Assembly: GCA_963702235.1 (NCBI GenBank)
Contig: CAVPBZ010000032.1
Location: forward strand, 1-64,000
Source of the DNA: PALSA-505 sp963702235
Lineage (GTDB): Bacteria > Actinomycetota > Actinomycetes > Streptosporangiales > Streptosporangiaceae
Reading direction: 5' to 3'
Length of the DNA: 64,000 bases
The notes under the pieces were generated by a model. That model worked only from the letters and a program-made list of their open reading frames with translations, was not told the DNA's origin and searched no databases. The translations under genes were made by a program, and so were the position numbers. Each line of letters begins with the position of its first letter. Positions within the stretch are counted from its first letter, which is position 1. Below, piece after piece: positions 53,980 to 62,622 of the stretch.

Positions 53980-54783
53980 GTGCCGCAGCCTCGCTTCGAC
54001 GGCCTGGTCGCCGTCGTGACCGGCGGCTCGAACGGGATCGGCCGCGCGATCACGCAGGGCCTCGCCGACGAGGGCGCCCTGGTGGTCGTCTGTGACCTGG
54101 TCGATTCCGGGTACTTCGCGGGTGACCCGCGGGTCGCCACGGTGATCGCGGACGTGGCCGAGCCGGGGTCGGCCGACCGGGTCATCAAAGAGGCGGTCAC
54201 CCGGTGGGGCCAGGCCGACATCCTGGTCAACGACGCCGCTTCCTACCCGGACGGGCGACTGCTGGAGATGGCCGCCGATACCTGGAACCGGGTCTTCGAG
54301 GTCAACGTCACCGGTACGTTCATGATGACCCAGGCGTTCGCCCGGCACTGCGTCGGCCGCGGCGCCGCCGGCAGCGTGGTGAGCATCTCCACCGGGTCGG
54401 CGCGCAGCCCGCGGCCGGGCGCAGCCGCCTACAGTGCCTCCAAGGCCGCGGTGGAGACGATGAGCAAGGTGTTCGCGATGGAACTCGGACCGCACGGCAT
54501 CCGGGTGAATGTCGTCGCCCCCGGCTACATCGACGTCCGGGACTGGAGCGACCGGTATCCCGACCGCGCGCCGGACGAGCTGCGGGCCGCCCTGGTGCGG
54601 TCGATCCCGCTGGGCCGCGGCGGTGACCCGCGCGACGTCGCCGCCGCCGTGCTGTTCCTGGCCTCCGCCGCGGCGGCCAACATCACCGGGGCCGTGCTGG
54701 ACGTCAACGGCGGCTCGATCGCCGGGCGGTTCACGCTGGACGAGCACGCGGTCGCGGGAGCTGGCCATGACCATCGTGGATAG
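53980..54783 (+). CDS. Short-chain dehydrogenase/reductase
   Basis: The 267-residue classical SDR has the cofactor motif VTGGSNGIGRAI (about 13-24, TGxxxGxG), NDAAS (about 86), the catalytic Ser in SISTGS (about 138) and YSASK (about 150-154, Tyr and Lys). CDLVD after beta-2 suggests NAD(H). GGGAGG precedes the GTG start at 53980. It overlaps the ABC ATPase gene by 17 bases, so transport and oxidation are coupled. Confidence 0.9.
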   Translation: MPQPRFDGLVAVVTGGSNGIGRAITQGLADEGALVVVCDLVDSGYFAGDPRVATVIADVAEPGSADRVIKEAVTRWGQADILVNDAASYPDGRLLEMAADTWNRVFEVNVTGTFMMTQAFARHCVGRGAAGSVVSISTGSARSPRPGAAAYSASKAAVETMSKVFAMELGPHGIRVNVVAPGYIDVRDWSDRYPDRAPDELRAALVRSIPLGRGGDPRDVAAAVLFLASAAAANITGAVLDVNGGSIAGRFTLDEHAVAGAGHDHRG

Positions 54784-55837
54784 CCAGCCGATCATCGAGA
54801 CCCGGCAGGTCAGCAAGTACTTCCCGGTCGCCCGCGGCGCGCCGGGCCGGCCGCGCACGACGCTGAAGGCCGTGGACGGGGTCTCGCTCACGATCCGGCG
54901 CGGCGAGACGCTCGCGCTGGTCGGGGAGACCGGCTCGGGCAAGACGACGTTCGGCCGGCTGCTGCTCGGCCTCTACCGGCCGACCAGCGGTGACATCCTC
55001 TACCAGGGCACGAGCGTGCTCGACCGCAGCGGCACGGCGGCGCGCGCGGCGCGGCGGCAGATCCAGGGCGTGTTCCAGGACCCGTACTCCTCGCTGAACC
55101 CGACGATGACGATCGGCCAGTCGCTGGCCGAAGTACTCAAGGTGCACCGGGTCGGCGACAGGAAAGCCCGGCCGAAGCTGGTCGCAGAATTGCTGGAGAC
55201 CGTCGGGCTGTCGGCGGACAAGGCGTCACGCCGGCCGGTCGCGTTCAGCGGCGGCGAGCGGCAGCGGGTCAGTATCGCCCGGGCGCTGGCCATCAGGCCC
55301 GAGGTCGTGATCGCCGACGAGCCGCTGTCGGCGCTGGACGTGTCCATCCAGGCCCAGGTGCTGAACCTGATGATCAGGCTGCAGGACGAACTGGGCCTCA
55401 CCTACCTGTTCGTGAGCCACGACCTCGACGTGGCCCGGCACATCAGCCAGCGGACGGCGGTCATGTACCTGGGGCGCGTGGTGGAGAATGCCCCGACGGA
55501 CACGATCTTCGCCGAGCCGCTGCACCCCTACACCCAGGCGCTGGTCCGGGCCGCGCCCCGGCTGACCACCGAGCGCAAGACGATCAAGCCGGCCCTGACC
55601 GGCGACCTGCCGAACGCGATCGAGCGGCCGGCCGGATGTCACTTCCATCCTCGCTGTCCGCTGGTCATGCCGGTGTGCCGGGAGGAAGACCCGCAGCCGG
55701 GCCGGCTGGCCGACGGCAGGCTGGTGGCGTGCCACCTGTACGGCGACCGCGTCACCGCGGCCGACGGCACCGGGCCGGCCGCGGCTAACGGCGGCCAGGG
55801 CGCGGGGAACGGCGCAGGCCCGGCCGCGGCAAGCTAG
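54767..55837 (+). CDS. Oligopeptide/dipeptide-type ABC transporter ATPase
   Basis: The 356-residue ATPase of the OppF/DppF type has Walker A GETGSGKTTFG (about 53-63), the Q-loop VFQDPYSSLNP (about 101-111), signature FSGGERQRVSIARAL (about 158-172), Walker B VVIADEPLSALD (about 178-189) and the H-loop FVSHDLDVA. The C-terminal Fe-S-like extension CHFHPRCPLVMPVC is typical of the subfamily. A disordered Gly/Ala tail ends it. The substrate-binding protein and two permeases at 61048-64000 probably complete this transporter; a DppD-type partner ATPase is not in view. Confidence 0.9.
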   Translation: MTIVDSQPIIETRQVSKYFPVARGAPGRPRTTLKAVDGVSLTIRRGETLALVGETGSGKTTFGRLLLGLYRPTSGDILYQGTSVLDRSGTAARAARRQIQGVFQDPYSSLNPTMTIGQSLAEVLKVHRVGDRKARPKLVAELLETVGLSADKASRRPVAFSGGERQRVSIARALAIRPEVVIADEPLSALDVSIQAQVLNLMIRLQDELGLTYLFVSHDLDVARHISQRTAVMYLGRVVENAPTDTIFAEPLHPYTQALVRAAPRLTTERKTIKPALTGDLPNAIERPAGCHFHPRCPLVMPVCREEDPQPGRLADGRLVACHLYGDRVTAADGTGPAAANGGQGAGNGAGPAAAS

Positions 55838-56500
55838 CCGGCGCGATCCGGCGGGGCCGCGGGTTCCCGGGCGGGGAAGCCCATCAGGTAGTGCTCGCGC
55901 AGTGCCTCGCGCACCTTGATCACGTCGCCGCTGCCGACCGCCTCGATGACCATCCGGTGCCGCCCCGCCGCCTCGGACAGGTCGATGCCCTGGCGCTCGA
56001 TCTCCGACCGCATCAGGGCGCCCATCTGGCTGTTGAGCATGCCCCAGAGAATCCTTCAGCCGGGGGCGCCCGGACACCTCGATGAGCCGCTCGTGGAACC
56101 TCGTGTCGCCTTCCACCAGGGCGTCCATGTCACCGTCGGCCGCGGCGGCGGCCATCTCCCGCACCGATTCCTGCAGCCCGTCCAGGAGCGCCGCCGCGTT
56201 GTCCTCCAGGCCCTGGCAGACGCTGGCGTCCTCGAGCACGTACCGGGCGTAGCAGACGTCCTCGGCGTCCTCGCTCGACATCCGGGTCACGACGCTGTAG
56301 CGCCGCGGCACGATCTCGATCAGCCCCTCGGCCTGCAGGCTGCGCATGGCGTCGCGGATGGTTCCCCGGCTGACCCCGAACTCGGCGGCCAGGTTGGCCT
56401 CGACCAGCCGGGTCTCCGCGGTCAGCTCGTTGTTGAGTATGCGGCGCCGCAGCGCCCGCGCGACGGCATCAGGGAGGGAGACATGCTCGAAAATGGCCAC
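55834..56500 (-). pseudogene. FadR-type GntR regulator, one frameshift
   Basis: The N-terminal winged helix (LPDAVARALRRRILNNELTA ... FGVSRGTIRDAMRSLQAEG, about 9-60) and FCD domain (RYVLEDASVCQGLED, DTRFHERLIEVSGRPRLKD with the metal-type His) run to about residue 148. There the frame shifts near 56050. The FCD end follows in another frame (MLNSQMGALMRSEIERQGI, then HRMVIEAVGSGDVIKVREAL and LREHYLMGFP) to TAG at 55834. Restored length is about 220 residues, normal for the family. GGAGGAAAGGATC precedes the GTG start. It probably binds the palindromes at 53887, 60649 and 61017. Confidence 0.82.
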
Positions 56501-56535
56501 GATCCTTTCCTCCGGTCAGCCCACGTAACGTACGG

Positions 56536-57459
56536 TCAGCCCCACGTGACTTCCGACGGTAACTGTAGCTTCAGCCGCGACGCCAGCAACCCTGCGTGAC
56601 GCGCCATATCTGCCCGGACGAGCAGCGATGACGCCGGCCCGGTGAGGATCGGCGTCAGCCCGGGGCCGTGCCCGGGAAGCGGGCTCGACCCGTGCGCGAT
56701 CACCCCGACGGTCACCCATCCCCGCCGGTAGCCCATGTTGTACCTGGCGTCGAGATCGCTGACCGCGACCAGGTCGCCGAGCAGCACATCGGGCGCGGTG
56801 CCGCCCGGCCGCGGCTCGGCCAGCTGCAGGTCGAGATCCCAGCCTGCCGCGGCCCTGCCGATGCCGTTGCCGCCAAGCGCGCTGCTCACCACGGACCTGA
56901 CCTGCACCGTCAGCTCACTGCCGCCCGGCCGGAACGAGACCGGCAGCGAGCCGAGCAGGTCCGGGTCGAGGTTGACCGGCGTGACCTCCGCCGGGAACCC
57001 GGCGGGCCGGAAACCCTGGCCGCAGGTGCGCACGCTGACCTGGTCGGCCGGCCGCAGCCGCGCCAGGTCCGCGGGGCGGAAGGCCGCGATCACCCGGCCT
57101 TCCTCGCCCCGCTTGCCGATCACGACGCCGTTCGCCCCCGCGGCCGCGCCGGAGCGGACCTGCACCTGGTTGCCGACGCAGGAGTAGACGGTCAGCGCGT
57201 GCCGGGCCGCCGGGTCGGGGTGAACGAGGCACGCGCCGGGGGCGGCGTGGTCAGCCTGGCGGGCGAAGACGGAGTCGCCGAGCTGCAGGCCGAGGACGAT
57301 CCCGCCGTCCCCGGCCGGCACGTACGGCCGGCCGTCGGCGTCGATCCGGTACGGGCTGTCGCCGAGAGCGGGATGCTCGACGACGCCGAGGAGGTTGACC
57401 GCGACCGGCAGCGGCGCGGCCGCAGGCGGCAGGGACACGGCCGCGGGCGGCGTGCTCAC
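56536..57459 (-). CDS. DUF4438-family protein (copy 1)
   Basis: The 307-residue protein aligns by eye with its upstream neighbour: PYVPAGDGGIVLGLQLGDSV, YSCVGNQVQVRSGAAAGANG, CGQGFRP, DLLGSLPVSF, LLGDLVAVSDLDARYNMGYR and GWVTVGVIAHGSSPLPGHGP. These match the DUF4438 pattern, known from structural genomics without an assigned reaction. The conserved Asp/His/Cys positions could form a metal or small-molecule site. The GTG start overlaps the stop of copy 2 (GTGA). Tandem paralogues suggest a heteromeric complex (inference). Confidence 0.8.
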   Translation of the reverse strand: MSTPPAAVSLPPAAAPLPVAVNLLGVVEHPALGDSPYRIDADGRPYVPAGDGGIVLGLQLGDSVFARQADHAAPGACLVHPDPAARHALTVYSCVGNQVQVRSGAAAGANGVVIGKRGEEGRVIAAFRPADLARLRPADQVSVRTCGQGFRPAGFPAEVTPVNLDPDLLGSLPVSFRPGGSELTVQVRSVVSSALGGNGIGRAAAGWDLDLQLAEPRPGGTAPDVLLGDLVAVSDLDARYNMGYRRGWVTVGVIAHGSSPLPGHGPGLTPILTGPASSLLVRADMARHAGLLASRLKLQLPSEVTWG

Positions 57460-58334
57460 CGGGCGCCTTCGGGGCCGGGGTGCAGCCAGCCGGAAAAATT
57501 GGCCTGCGGGTCATCGACCAGGCAGAACGCGTCGGACGGGCCGCTGAGCAGGGAGGTCGGGCCCGGGCCGTGGCCGAACAGCAGGCACTGGCCGGTGCAG
57601 ATCGCCCCGATGGTGAGGTATCCCTCGCGGTGCGCGCGGCCGAAGCGGTGGTCCTGGCCGTCCAGGGCGACGACGTCGCCGAGGCGCAGGCCCTCCAGGC
57701 CCAGCGACAGGTCGTCGCCGAGCCCGGCGTAGGCCCCCATGAGATCGGTGTTGGCGTACTCGGAGTTCATCCCGACGCCGGCTCCGGCGGCCTCGGCGGG
57801 CACCCTGGCCGCGACGTGCACCTCGAGGCGGCCGTCCCGCCGGGTCCCGCCCGGCATCAGGTCCAGCAGCTCGGGCGCGCAGTTCTTCACCACGATGTCC
57901 GGGTGGCCGGGCAGCGCGAGGCCCTGGCCGCAGGCGGTAACGGTGACGGCGTCCCCGGTGGTGAGCCGGGCCAGGTCGGACTCGGGAAAATCGACGAGGA
58001 CGTAAGCGTGCTGGCCGGTGACGTGGCCGATCGCGCCCGCTGCCTGGCCTGACTCGACCCGGACCGGGTTGCCGACGCAGGTCAGGAACTGCAGCGCCAT
58101 GTTCGCCGCCGGGTCGCGGTGGCGCACCGACGCGCCCGGCTCGAGGTGGTCGGCGGCATAACCGGTGGCCGGATCCCCGCAGTGCGCGCCGAGCGTGACC
58201 CCGCCCATGCCGGGCAGCGCGAACGGCTGGCCGTCCGGGCCGACCCGGTAGACGTGCCGGTCGGCGAGCGCGGGCCAGACCTCGCCGGTGAGCGTCTGCC
58301 GGATCAGGCGGCTCGCGTTGGTCGTGACGTTCAC
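57456..58334 (-). CDS. DUF4438-family protein (copy 2)
   Basis: This 292-residue paralogue shares ALPGMGGVTLGAHCGDPATG, LTCVGNPVRVESGQAAGAIG, CGQGLALPGHPDI, DLMPGG, RLGDVVALDGQDHRFGRAHR and YLTIGAICTGQCLLFGHGPG with copy 1. The residues CGQG, GDxVAxxxxD and GHGPG are conserved between the two. The GTG start overlaps the Gfo/Idh/MocA stop by four bases, so both DUF4438 genes are translated with that dehydrogenase. This suggests they handle the same substrate. Confidence 0.8.
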   Translation of the reverse strand: MNVTTNASRLIRQTLTGEVWPALADRHVYRVGPDGQPFALPGMGGVTLGAHCGDPATGYAADHLEPGASVRHRDPAANMALQFLTCVGNPVRVESGQAAGAIGHVTGQHAYVLVDFPESDLARLTTGDAVTVTACGQGLALPGHPDIVVKNCAPELLDLMPGGTRRDGRLEVHVAARVPAEAAGAGVGMNSEYANTDLMGAYAGLGDDLSLGLEGLRLGDVVALDGQDHRFGRAHREGYLTIGAICTGQCLLFGHGPGPTSLLSGPSDAFCLVDDPQANFSGWLHPGPEGAR

Positions 58335-59473
58335 CGGCCGGCGTCCCCGCCGTCGAGGGGGAAGCTGGCCCAGGCCCGGGTGCGGAAGGACTTCTCGAAC
58401 GCGTTGATGGTCTCCTGGACGAGCGCGCCCTGGGCGAAGTCGCCCTGGTTCACCGGGCCGCCGCCGAGGATCTCGGTGGCGAAGTCCGCCACCAGGTTGG
58501 AGTAGAAGAGGTAGTCCCAGGACTCGCGGGAGTCAGCGCCGGCCGGGAAGTACGCGGCCGGCACCTCGGCCTCGACGAACTCGACCGCGCCCTTGCGCGC
58601 GGTCCTGATCGTCTGGCAGACGCCGGCCTCCTTGACCAGCCGCACGATGATCGCGCCCTCGGAGCCGAAGATGCGGGCCTCGATGCCGGGGAAGTTGCCG
58701 ACCGTCACGTAGGAGGACTGGATAGAGGCGAGGATGCCGCCGCCGAACTCGGCTATCCACATGTCGCCGTCGTCGATGTTGACCCGGGTGAGCTCGCCGG
58801 TGCCGCGCAGCACCCGCTCGGGCACGAAGTTGCGCATCGTGCCCACCACGGCCTGCAGCGGCGCGTCCAGCCACCAGTGCATGATGTCGATGATCGGGGC
58901 GCCGTAACCCTCGATGGAGGACACCGCGACGACGCCGGGATCGGCCTGCGGGTTGACCTGCCGCAGCGGGGTGGACGGGTCCAGCCACTGGCTGTTCTGC
59001 TCGTACCCGTTGAAGATGTAGGGCTCGCCGATGAAGCCGGAGTCGATCAGGTCCTTGGCGTACCGGGTGGCCGGGGCGTAGCGGAAGGTGAAGCCCAGCT
59101 TGGTCTTCAGCCCCTTCGACCGGGCCAGGTCGGCGGCCTTCTGGGTCTGCCGGTAGTCGGCGTGCACCGGCTTCTCGCACAGCACGTGCTTGCCCGCCGA
59201 CAGCGCGTCCCAGGAGATCGGGAAGTGCGGCTGGTTGCCGGTGACCACGTCCACGACGTCGATGCCCGGGTCGTCGAGCAGCTCGCGGTAGTCGGTCACC
59301 GTCCACGGCACGCCGAACTCTTTCGCCGCCTCGCCGACGGCGGCCGCGTCCACGTCGGCGAGGGCGACCACCTCCACCCGGGGGTCGCGCAGCCAGCCGG
59401 GTATGTGGGCGACCCGGGCCCACCGGCCCGTACCCACCACCGCGACACGAAGCTTGGATGCCGTCATGGGCAC
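58331..59473 (-). CDS. Gfo/Idh/MocA-family oxidoreductase
   Basis: The 380-residue NAD(P)-dependent protein has the Rossmann motif VAVVGTGRWARVAHIPG (about 10-26), the catalytic-type HVLCEKPVHADY (about 93-104, EKP), TFRYAP (about 127) and a C-terminal alpha/beta domain with GYGAPIIDIMHWWLDAPLQA (about 189-208, the D-x-x-H site). Members oxidise sugars, inositols or sugar acids. The start could be the GTG at 59473 or the ATG two codons later. It follows the D-2-hydroxyacid dehydrogenase gene by 18 bases in a leftward operon. Confidence 0.9.
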   Translation of the reverse strand: MPMTASKLRVAVVGTGRWARVAHIPGWLRDPRVEVVALADVDAAAVGEAAKEFGVPWTVTDYRELLDDPGIDVVDVVTGNQPHFPISWDALSAGKHVLCEKPVHADYRQTQKAADLARSKGLKTKLGFTFRYAPATRYAKDLIDSGFIGEPYIFNGYEQNSQWLDPSTPLRQVNPQADPGVVAVSSIEGYGAPIIDIMHWWLDAPLQAVVGTMRNFVPERVLRGTGELTRVNIDDGDMWIAEFGGGILASIQSSYVTVGNFPGIEARIFGSEGAIIVRLVKEAGVCQTIRTARKGAVEFVEAEVPAAYFPAGADSRESWDYLFYSNLVADFATEILGGGPVNQGDFAQGALVQETINAFEKSFRTRAWASFPLDGGDAGR

Positions 59474-59491
59474 GTGTCCCTCTCTTGAGCG

Positions 59492-60526
59492 TCAGTAGCC
59501 GGAGGCCCGGTCATAGGTGTTGCGCAGCGGGGCGCCGTCCAGCCAGCGCCGCAGGTTGTCGGAGAACAAGCCGGTGATCAGCCGGTTCTCGGCGGCCACG
59601 GTGGACGCCGAGTGCGGTGAGACGAGCACGCTGGGCATGCCCCACAGCGGCGAGTCGGCCGGCAGCGGCTCGGTGGCGAACGTGTCCAGGCACGCGCCGC
59701 CCAGATGGCCGCGGCGCAGCGCGTCCACCAGTGCGTCCTCGTCGACGACCTGGCCGCGGCTGACGTTGACCAGCACGCTGCCCGGGGGCAGCAGCCGCAA
59801 CTGGCGCGCGCCGACCAGGTTCCGGGTGCGCTCGGTCAGCGGGCAGGCGAGAACCAGCGCGTCCGCGCCGGGCAGCGCGCTGTCCAGCTCGGTGTCGGCC
59901 AGGTAGGAGCTGACCCCCGGCACGTCGTAGGCGCGTCCTGGCCTGCCCACCCCCGTCACCTCGACGCCGGCCGCGGCCAGCAGCCGCGCGACCTGGCGGC
60001 CGATGCCGCCGAGCCCCACCAGCACCGCCCGGGTGCCCGCGACCTGGCCCACGGCGTGCAGTTCCCAGTGCCGGGCGGCCTGCCAGCTGGCCAGCCGGGG
60101 CACGTCCTTGGCGAAGTACAGCAGGCCGAGCAGCGTGAACTCGGCGAGCGCGACCCCGTGCACCCCGGCCGCGGTCGTGAACACGATCGGCGTGTCCGCC
60201 AGCCCGGTGCGGCCGAGGAAGCCGCCGATGCCGGCGCTGGTGGCCTGGACCCAGCGCAGCCGCGGGCAGCTGACGGGCATCTGGCCGGGGGCCCGCCAGT
60301 CGAAGTCGAAGCTCACGTCCGCCCGCGACAGCAGGTCCGACCACCGGTCCTGGTCGGCCGCCGACAGGTCGCGCGGCACCCCGGTGTGGTCGGCCGGGTA
60401 GCGCGGGACGGGCAGTAGCTCGGGCGCGTACAGCACCGAGATCCGCAGGTTGACCGCGGCGATGCGCTCGACGTGCTCGGGCTCGAGCGGGCTCGCCACG
60501 AGGACATTGACCGGTCCCGCCGTCAT
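59492..60526 (-). CDS. D-2-hydroxyacid dehydrogenase
   Basis: The 344-residue NAD-dependent enzyme shows VLVGLGGIGRQVARLLAAAG (about 148-167, GxGxxG), the catalytic Arg in VNVSRGQVVDEDALVDAL (about 231), the Glu in DTFATEPLP (about 260) and the His in VLVSPHSAS (about 283). It interconverts a D-2-hydroxyacid and 2-oxoacid. It leads the operon of Gfo/Idh and DUF4438 genes. The ATG at 60526 is embedded in the last of a series of tandem repeats, each containing ATGACGGC, so the start choice is less secure than usual. Confidence 0.88.
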   Translation of the reverse strand: MTAGPVNVLVASPLEPEHVERIAAVNLRISVLYAPELLPVPRYPADHTGVPRDLSAADQDRWSDLLSRADVSFDFDWRAPGQMPVSCPRLRWVQATSAGIGGFLGRTGLADTPIVFTTAAGVHGVALAEFTLLGLLYFAKDVPRLASWQAARHWELHAVGQVAGTRAVLVGLGGIGRQVARLLAAAGVEVTGVGRPGRAYDVPGVSSYLADTELDSALPGADALVLACPLTERTRNLVGARQLRLLPPGSVLVNVSRGQVVDEDALVDALRRGHLGGACLDTFATEPLPADSPLWGMPSVLVSPHSASTVAAENRLITGLFSDNLRRWLDGAPLRNTYDRASGY

Positions 60527-60540
60527 CCGCCGCCCACCGG

Positions 60541-60637
60541 GCCTGCCGTCATGGACGCCTCAGGGCCTGCCGTCATGGACGCCTCAGGGCCCGCCGTCAT
60601 CCGCCGCTCACCGGGCCTGCCGTCATCCGCGCCTCAC
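60541..60637. repeat. Tandem repeats of a start-codon-containing unit
   Basis: GCCTGCCGTCATGGACGCCT plus four bases occurs exactly twice (60541-60564, 60565-60588), followed by two diverged copies (60589-60614, 60615-60637). On the minus strand each unit contains ATGACGGCRGG, the same as the true start of the hydroxyacid dehydrogenase at 60526. Confidence 0.8.
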
Positions 60638-60648
60638 AGTCGTCGTTC

Positions 60649-60662
60649 AATTGTTGACAGTC
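60649..60662. promoter_or_regulatory. GntR-type operator upstream of the dehydrogenase operon
   Basis: AATTGTTGACAGTC shares eleven of fourteen positions with GATTGTTGACAATC. It lies about 125 bp from the hydroxyacid dehydrogenase start, with the tandem repeats between. Confidence 0.48.
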
Positions 60663-60700
60663 AGCGGAAGTTTACAGACTGGGATGCAGGCGTCAAGAAG

Positions 60701-60819
60701 CGGCCGGGATTTGCCGCGCCTGCGGCCGGGATTTGCCGCGTGCCTGCGGCCGGGATTTGCCGCGTGCCTGCGGCCGGGGTTTACCAGCGTGCCTGCGGCC
60801 GGGGTTTATCGCGTGCCTG
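60701..60819. repeat. Five-unit, about 24-bp tandem repeat
   Basis: Units beginning CGGCCGGGATTTGCCGCGTG start at 60701, 60723, 60747, 60771 and 60796, with lengths of 22, 24, 24, 25 and 24 bp. Units 2 and 3 are identical; 4 and 5 carry GGGGTTTA variants. The array lies in the intergenic space between divergent operons. Confidence 0.85.
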
Positions 60820-61016
60820 CGGAGCGATGCGGCGGCCAGGCCGGCGGTTGTCGCCTGGCGGTCGCGGCCGGCCGACCGCCTGGAGCCGTCGGCCAGCCGC
60901 CGCGGCGCGGGTTCGGAAACGTGCCGGATACAACCCCGCAACGGGCCATAGCACAGTCCGGCAACGCTTGCGCCGGAGCCTTGACGGCAGTCGTGCCCCT
61001 ACCTACAGTAGTGCCA

Positions 61017-61030
61017 CGTTGTTGACAATC
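61017..61030. promoter_or_regulatory. GntR-type operator before the solute-binding protein
   Basis: CGTTGTTGACAATC carries a complete right arm of the GATTGT-TG-ACAATC palindrome, 17 bp before the ATG at 61048. TTGACA in it could double as a -35 element only if the start were further downstream, so an operator is more likely. Confidence 0.5.
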
Positions 61031-61047
61031 GACCAAGTAGGTGCGCC

Positions 61048-62622
61048 ATGCTGGGACTCCCACGACGCCGGGCCCTGACCGTGCTACCGGTAGCACTCGC
61101 GATGACGGTGGCGGCCTGCTCGGCCGGTAGCGGCCCCAGCGGATCCGGCGGCAGCGGCAGCGGCAGCGGCGCGACGGTGAACACGCTGGTGATCGCCAAC
61201 GCGGTGAAGGTGGACACGCTGGATCCCGAGGCCAACTCGGTGAACGAGTCCATCTGGATGGACCAGAACCTCTACAGCCGGCTGCTGCAGCCTAACGCCA
61301 CCGGCACCGGGCTGGTGCCCGACCTCGCCACCTCGTGGAAGATCGCGTCCAACGGGCTGACGTACACCTTCCACCTGCGCGCCGCCAAGTTCTCCGACGG
61401 CAGCGCGGTCACGGCCAGCGACGTCGTGTACTCCATCAACCGGGCGCGCAACTTCGCCGGCGGCTGGGGCTTCCTGCTCACCGCGGTCAAGACGATCACC
61501 GCCCCGGACCCGAGCACGGTCGTCATCAAGCTGTCGCAGCCGCACGCGCCGCTGCTGTCCGACCTGGCCATGTACGCCTACTCGGTGATACCGCAGAAGC
61601 TGGTCCAGGCCCAGGGCAGCTCGTTCTTCCAGCACCCGGTCGGCAGCGGGCCGTTCAAGGTCACGTCCTACAGCGCGGACAGCGAGATCGACCTGGCGCG
61701 TAACCCGTACTTCTACGGCACGAAGCCCAAGATCGCCGCGGTGAAGTACCTCATCGTGCCCAACGACAACACCCGGGTCCTGATGCTCGAGAACAAGAAG
61801 GCCGACATCATCGAGAACCCGCCGGGCAACCTGATCCAGCAGATCGACAAGACACCGGGGCTCAGCGTGCAGCTGTTCCCGTCCACCCGGGTGGACTTTA
61901 TCCAGCTCGACGAGCACTTCGCCCCGTTCAAGAACCCGTTCGTGCGGCAGGCGCTCAACTATGCGATCGACAGGAACGCGATCGTGAAGCTCGCCTACCA
62001 GGGCAACGCGGTGCCCGGTGCGTCCTTCCTGCCCTACCACATGCAGTACTTCGACAGCGCGCTCAAGCCGTACCCCTATGACCCGGCGAAAGCGAAGCAA
62101 CTGCTCGCCCAGGGCGGTTACCCGCACGGCTTCAGCACCTTCCTCATCACGGTGAGCGGCGACGTGGCCGGCCAGGCCGAGGCCGTCGTGCTCAAGTCGG
62201 AGCTCGCAGCGGTGGGGATCAACGTCAGCATCCAGTCCTACGAGCTGGTGACGGCGTACCACAAGGAGGACGGCGGTCACTCGCAGATGGGCGAGCGGTA
62301 CTGGACCAACGACATCATCGACCCCGACGAGGTGGCCACGTTCGGCGCCGACTGCACCGGCGGCTCCAACGCGTTCAGCAGCTACTTGTGCAACAAGCAG
62401 GCGACCAGCCTGGTCGCCCGGGCCCGCGCGGAGCTCAACCCCACCCTGCGGCAGCAGCTGTACACCCAGATCCAGCAGATCGTCTACCAGCAGTCGCCGT
62501 TCATCGTCGTGGACTACAGTCCGTACCGGTACGGCGTCGGCAGCTGGGTGAAGGGCTTCCACGTGACACCGCTCGGCAACTACGACCTGTCGCTCGAGAA
62601 CGTGACGGTCGCGGCACACTAG
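61048..62622 (+). CDS. ABC transporter substrate-binding lipoprotein (family 5, Dpp/Opp type)
   Basis: The 524-residue lipoprotein has the signal MLGLPRRRALTVLPVALAM with lipobox VAAC (about 22-25) and a Gly/Ser linker. The family-5 solute-binding fold follows: DTLDPEANSVNESIW, LVPDLATSWKIASNGLTYTF (about 91-110), LRAAKFSDGSAVTASDVVYS (the signature block, about 112-131), PVGSGPFKV (about 196) and NPFVRQALNYAIDRNAIVKL. Such proteins deliver peptides, nickel or sugars. Co-regulation with the catabolic genes suggests uptake of the substrate they degrade. The stop overlaps the permease GTG (TAGTG). Confidence 0.92.
   Translation: MLGLPRRRALTVLPVALAMTVAACSAGSGPSGSGGSGSGSGATVNTLVIANAVKVDTLDPEANSVNESIWMDQNLYSRLLQPNATGTGLVPDLATSWKIASNGLTYTFHLRAAKFSDGSAVTASDVVYSINRARNFAGGWGFLLTAVKTITAPDPSTVVIKLSQPHAPLLSDLAMYAYSVIPQKLVQAQGSSFFQHPVGSGPFKVTSYSADSEIDLARNPYFYGTKPKIAAVKYLIVPNDNTRVLMLENKKADIIENPPGNLIQQIDKTPGLSVQLFPSTRVDFIQLDEHFAPFKNPFVRQALNYAIDRNAIVKLAYQGNAVPGASFLPYHMQYFDSALKPYPYDPAKAKQLLAQGGYPHGFSTFLITVSGDVAGQAEAVVLKSELAAVGINVSIQSYELVTAYHKEDGGHSQMGERYWTNDIIDPDEVATFGADCTGGSNAFSSYLCNKQATSLVARARAELNPTLRQQLYTQIQQIVYQQSPFIVVDYSPYRYGVGSWVKGFHVTPLGNYDLSLENVTVAAH

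Noticed and set aside
60541..60819. CRISPR array
   Set aside because: Units are contiguous or nearly so with no unique spacers, and no cas gene is present. These are tandem repeats.
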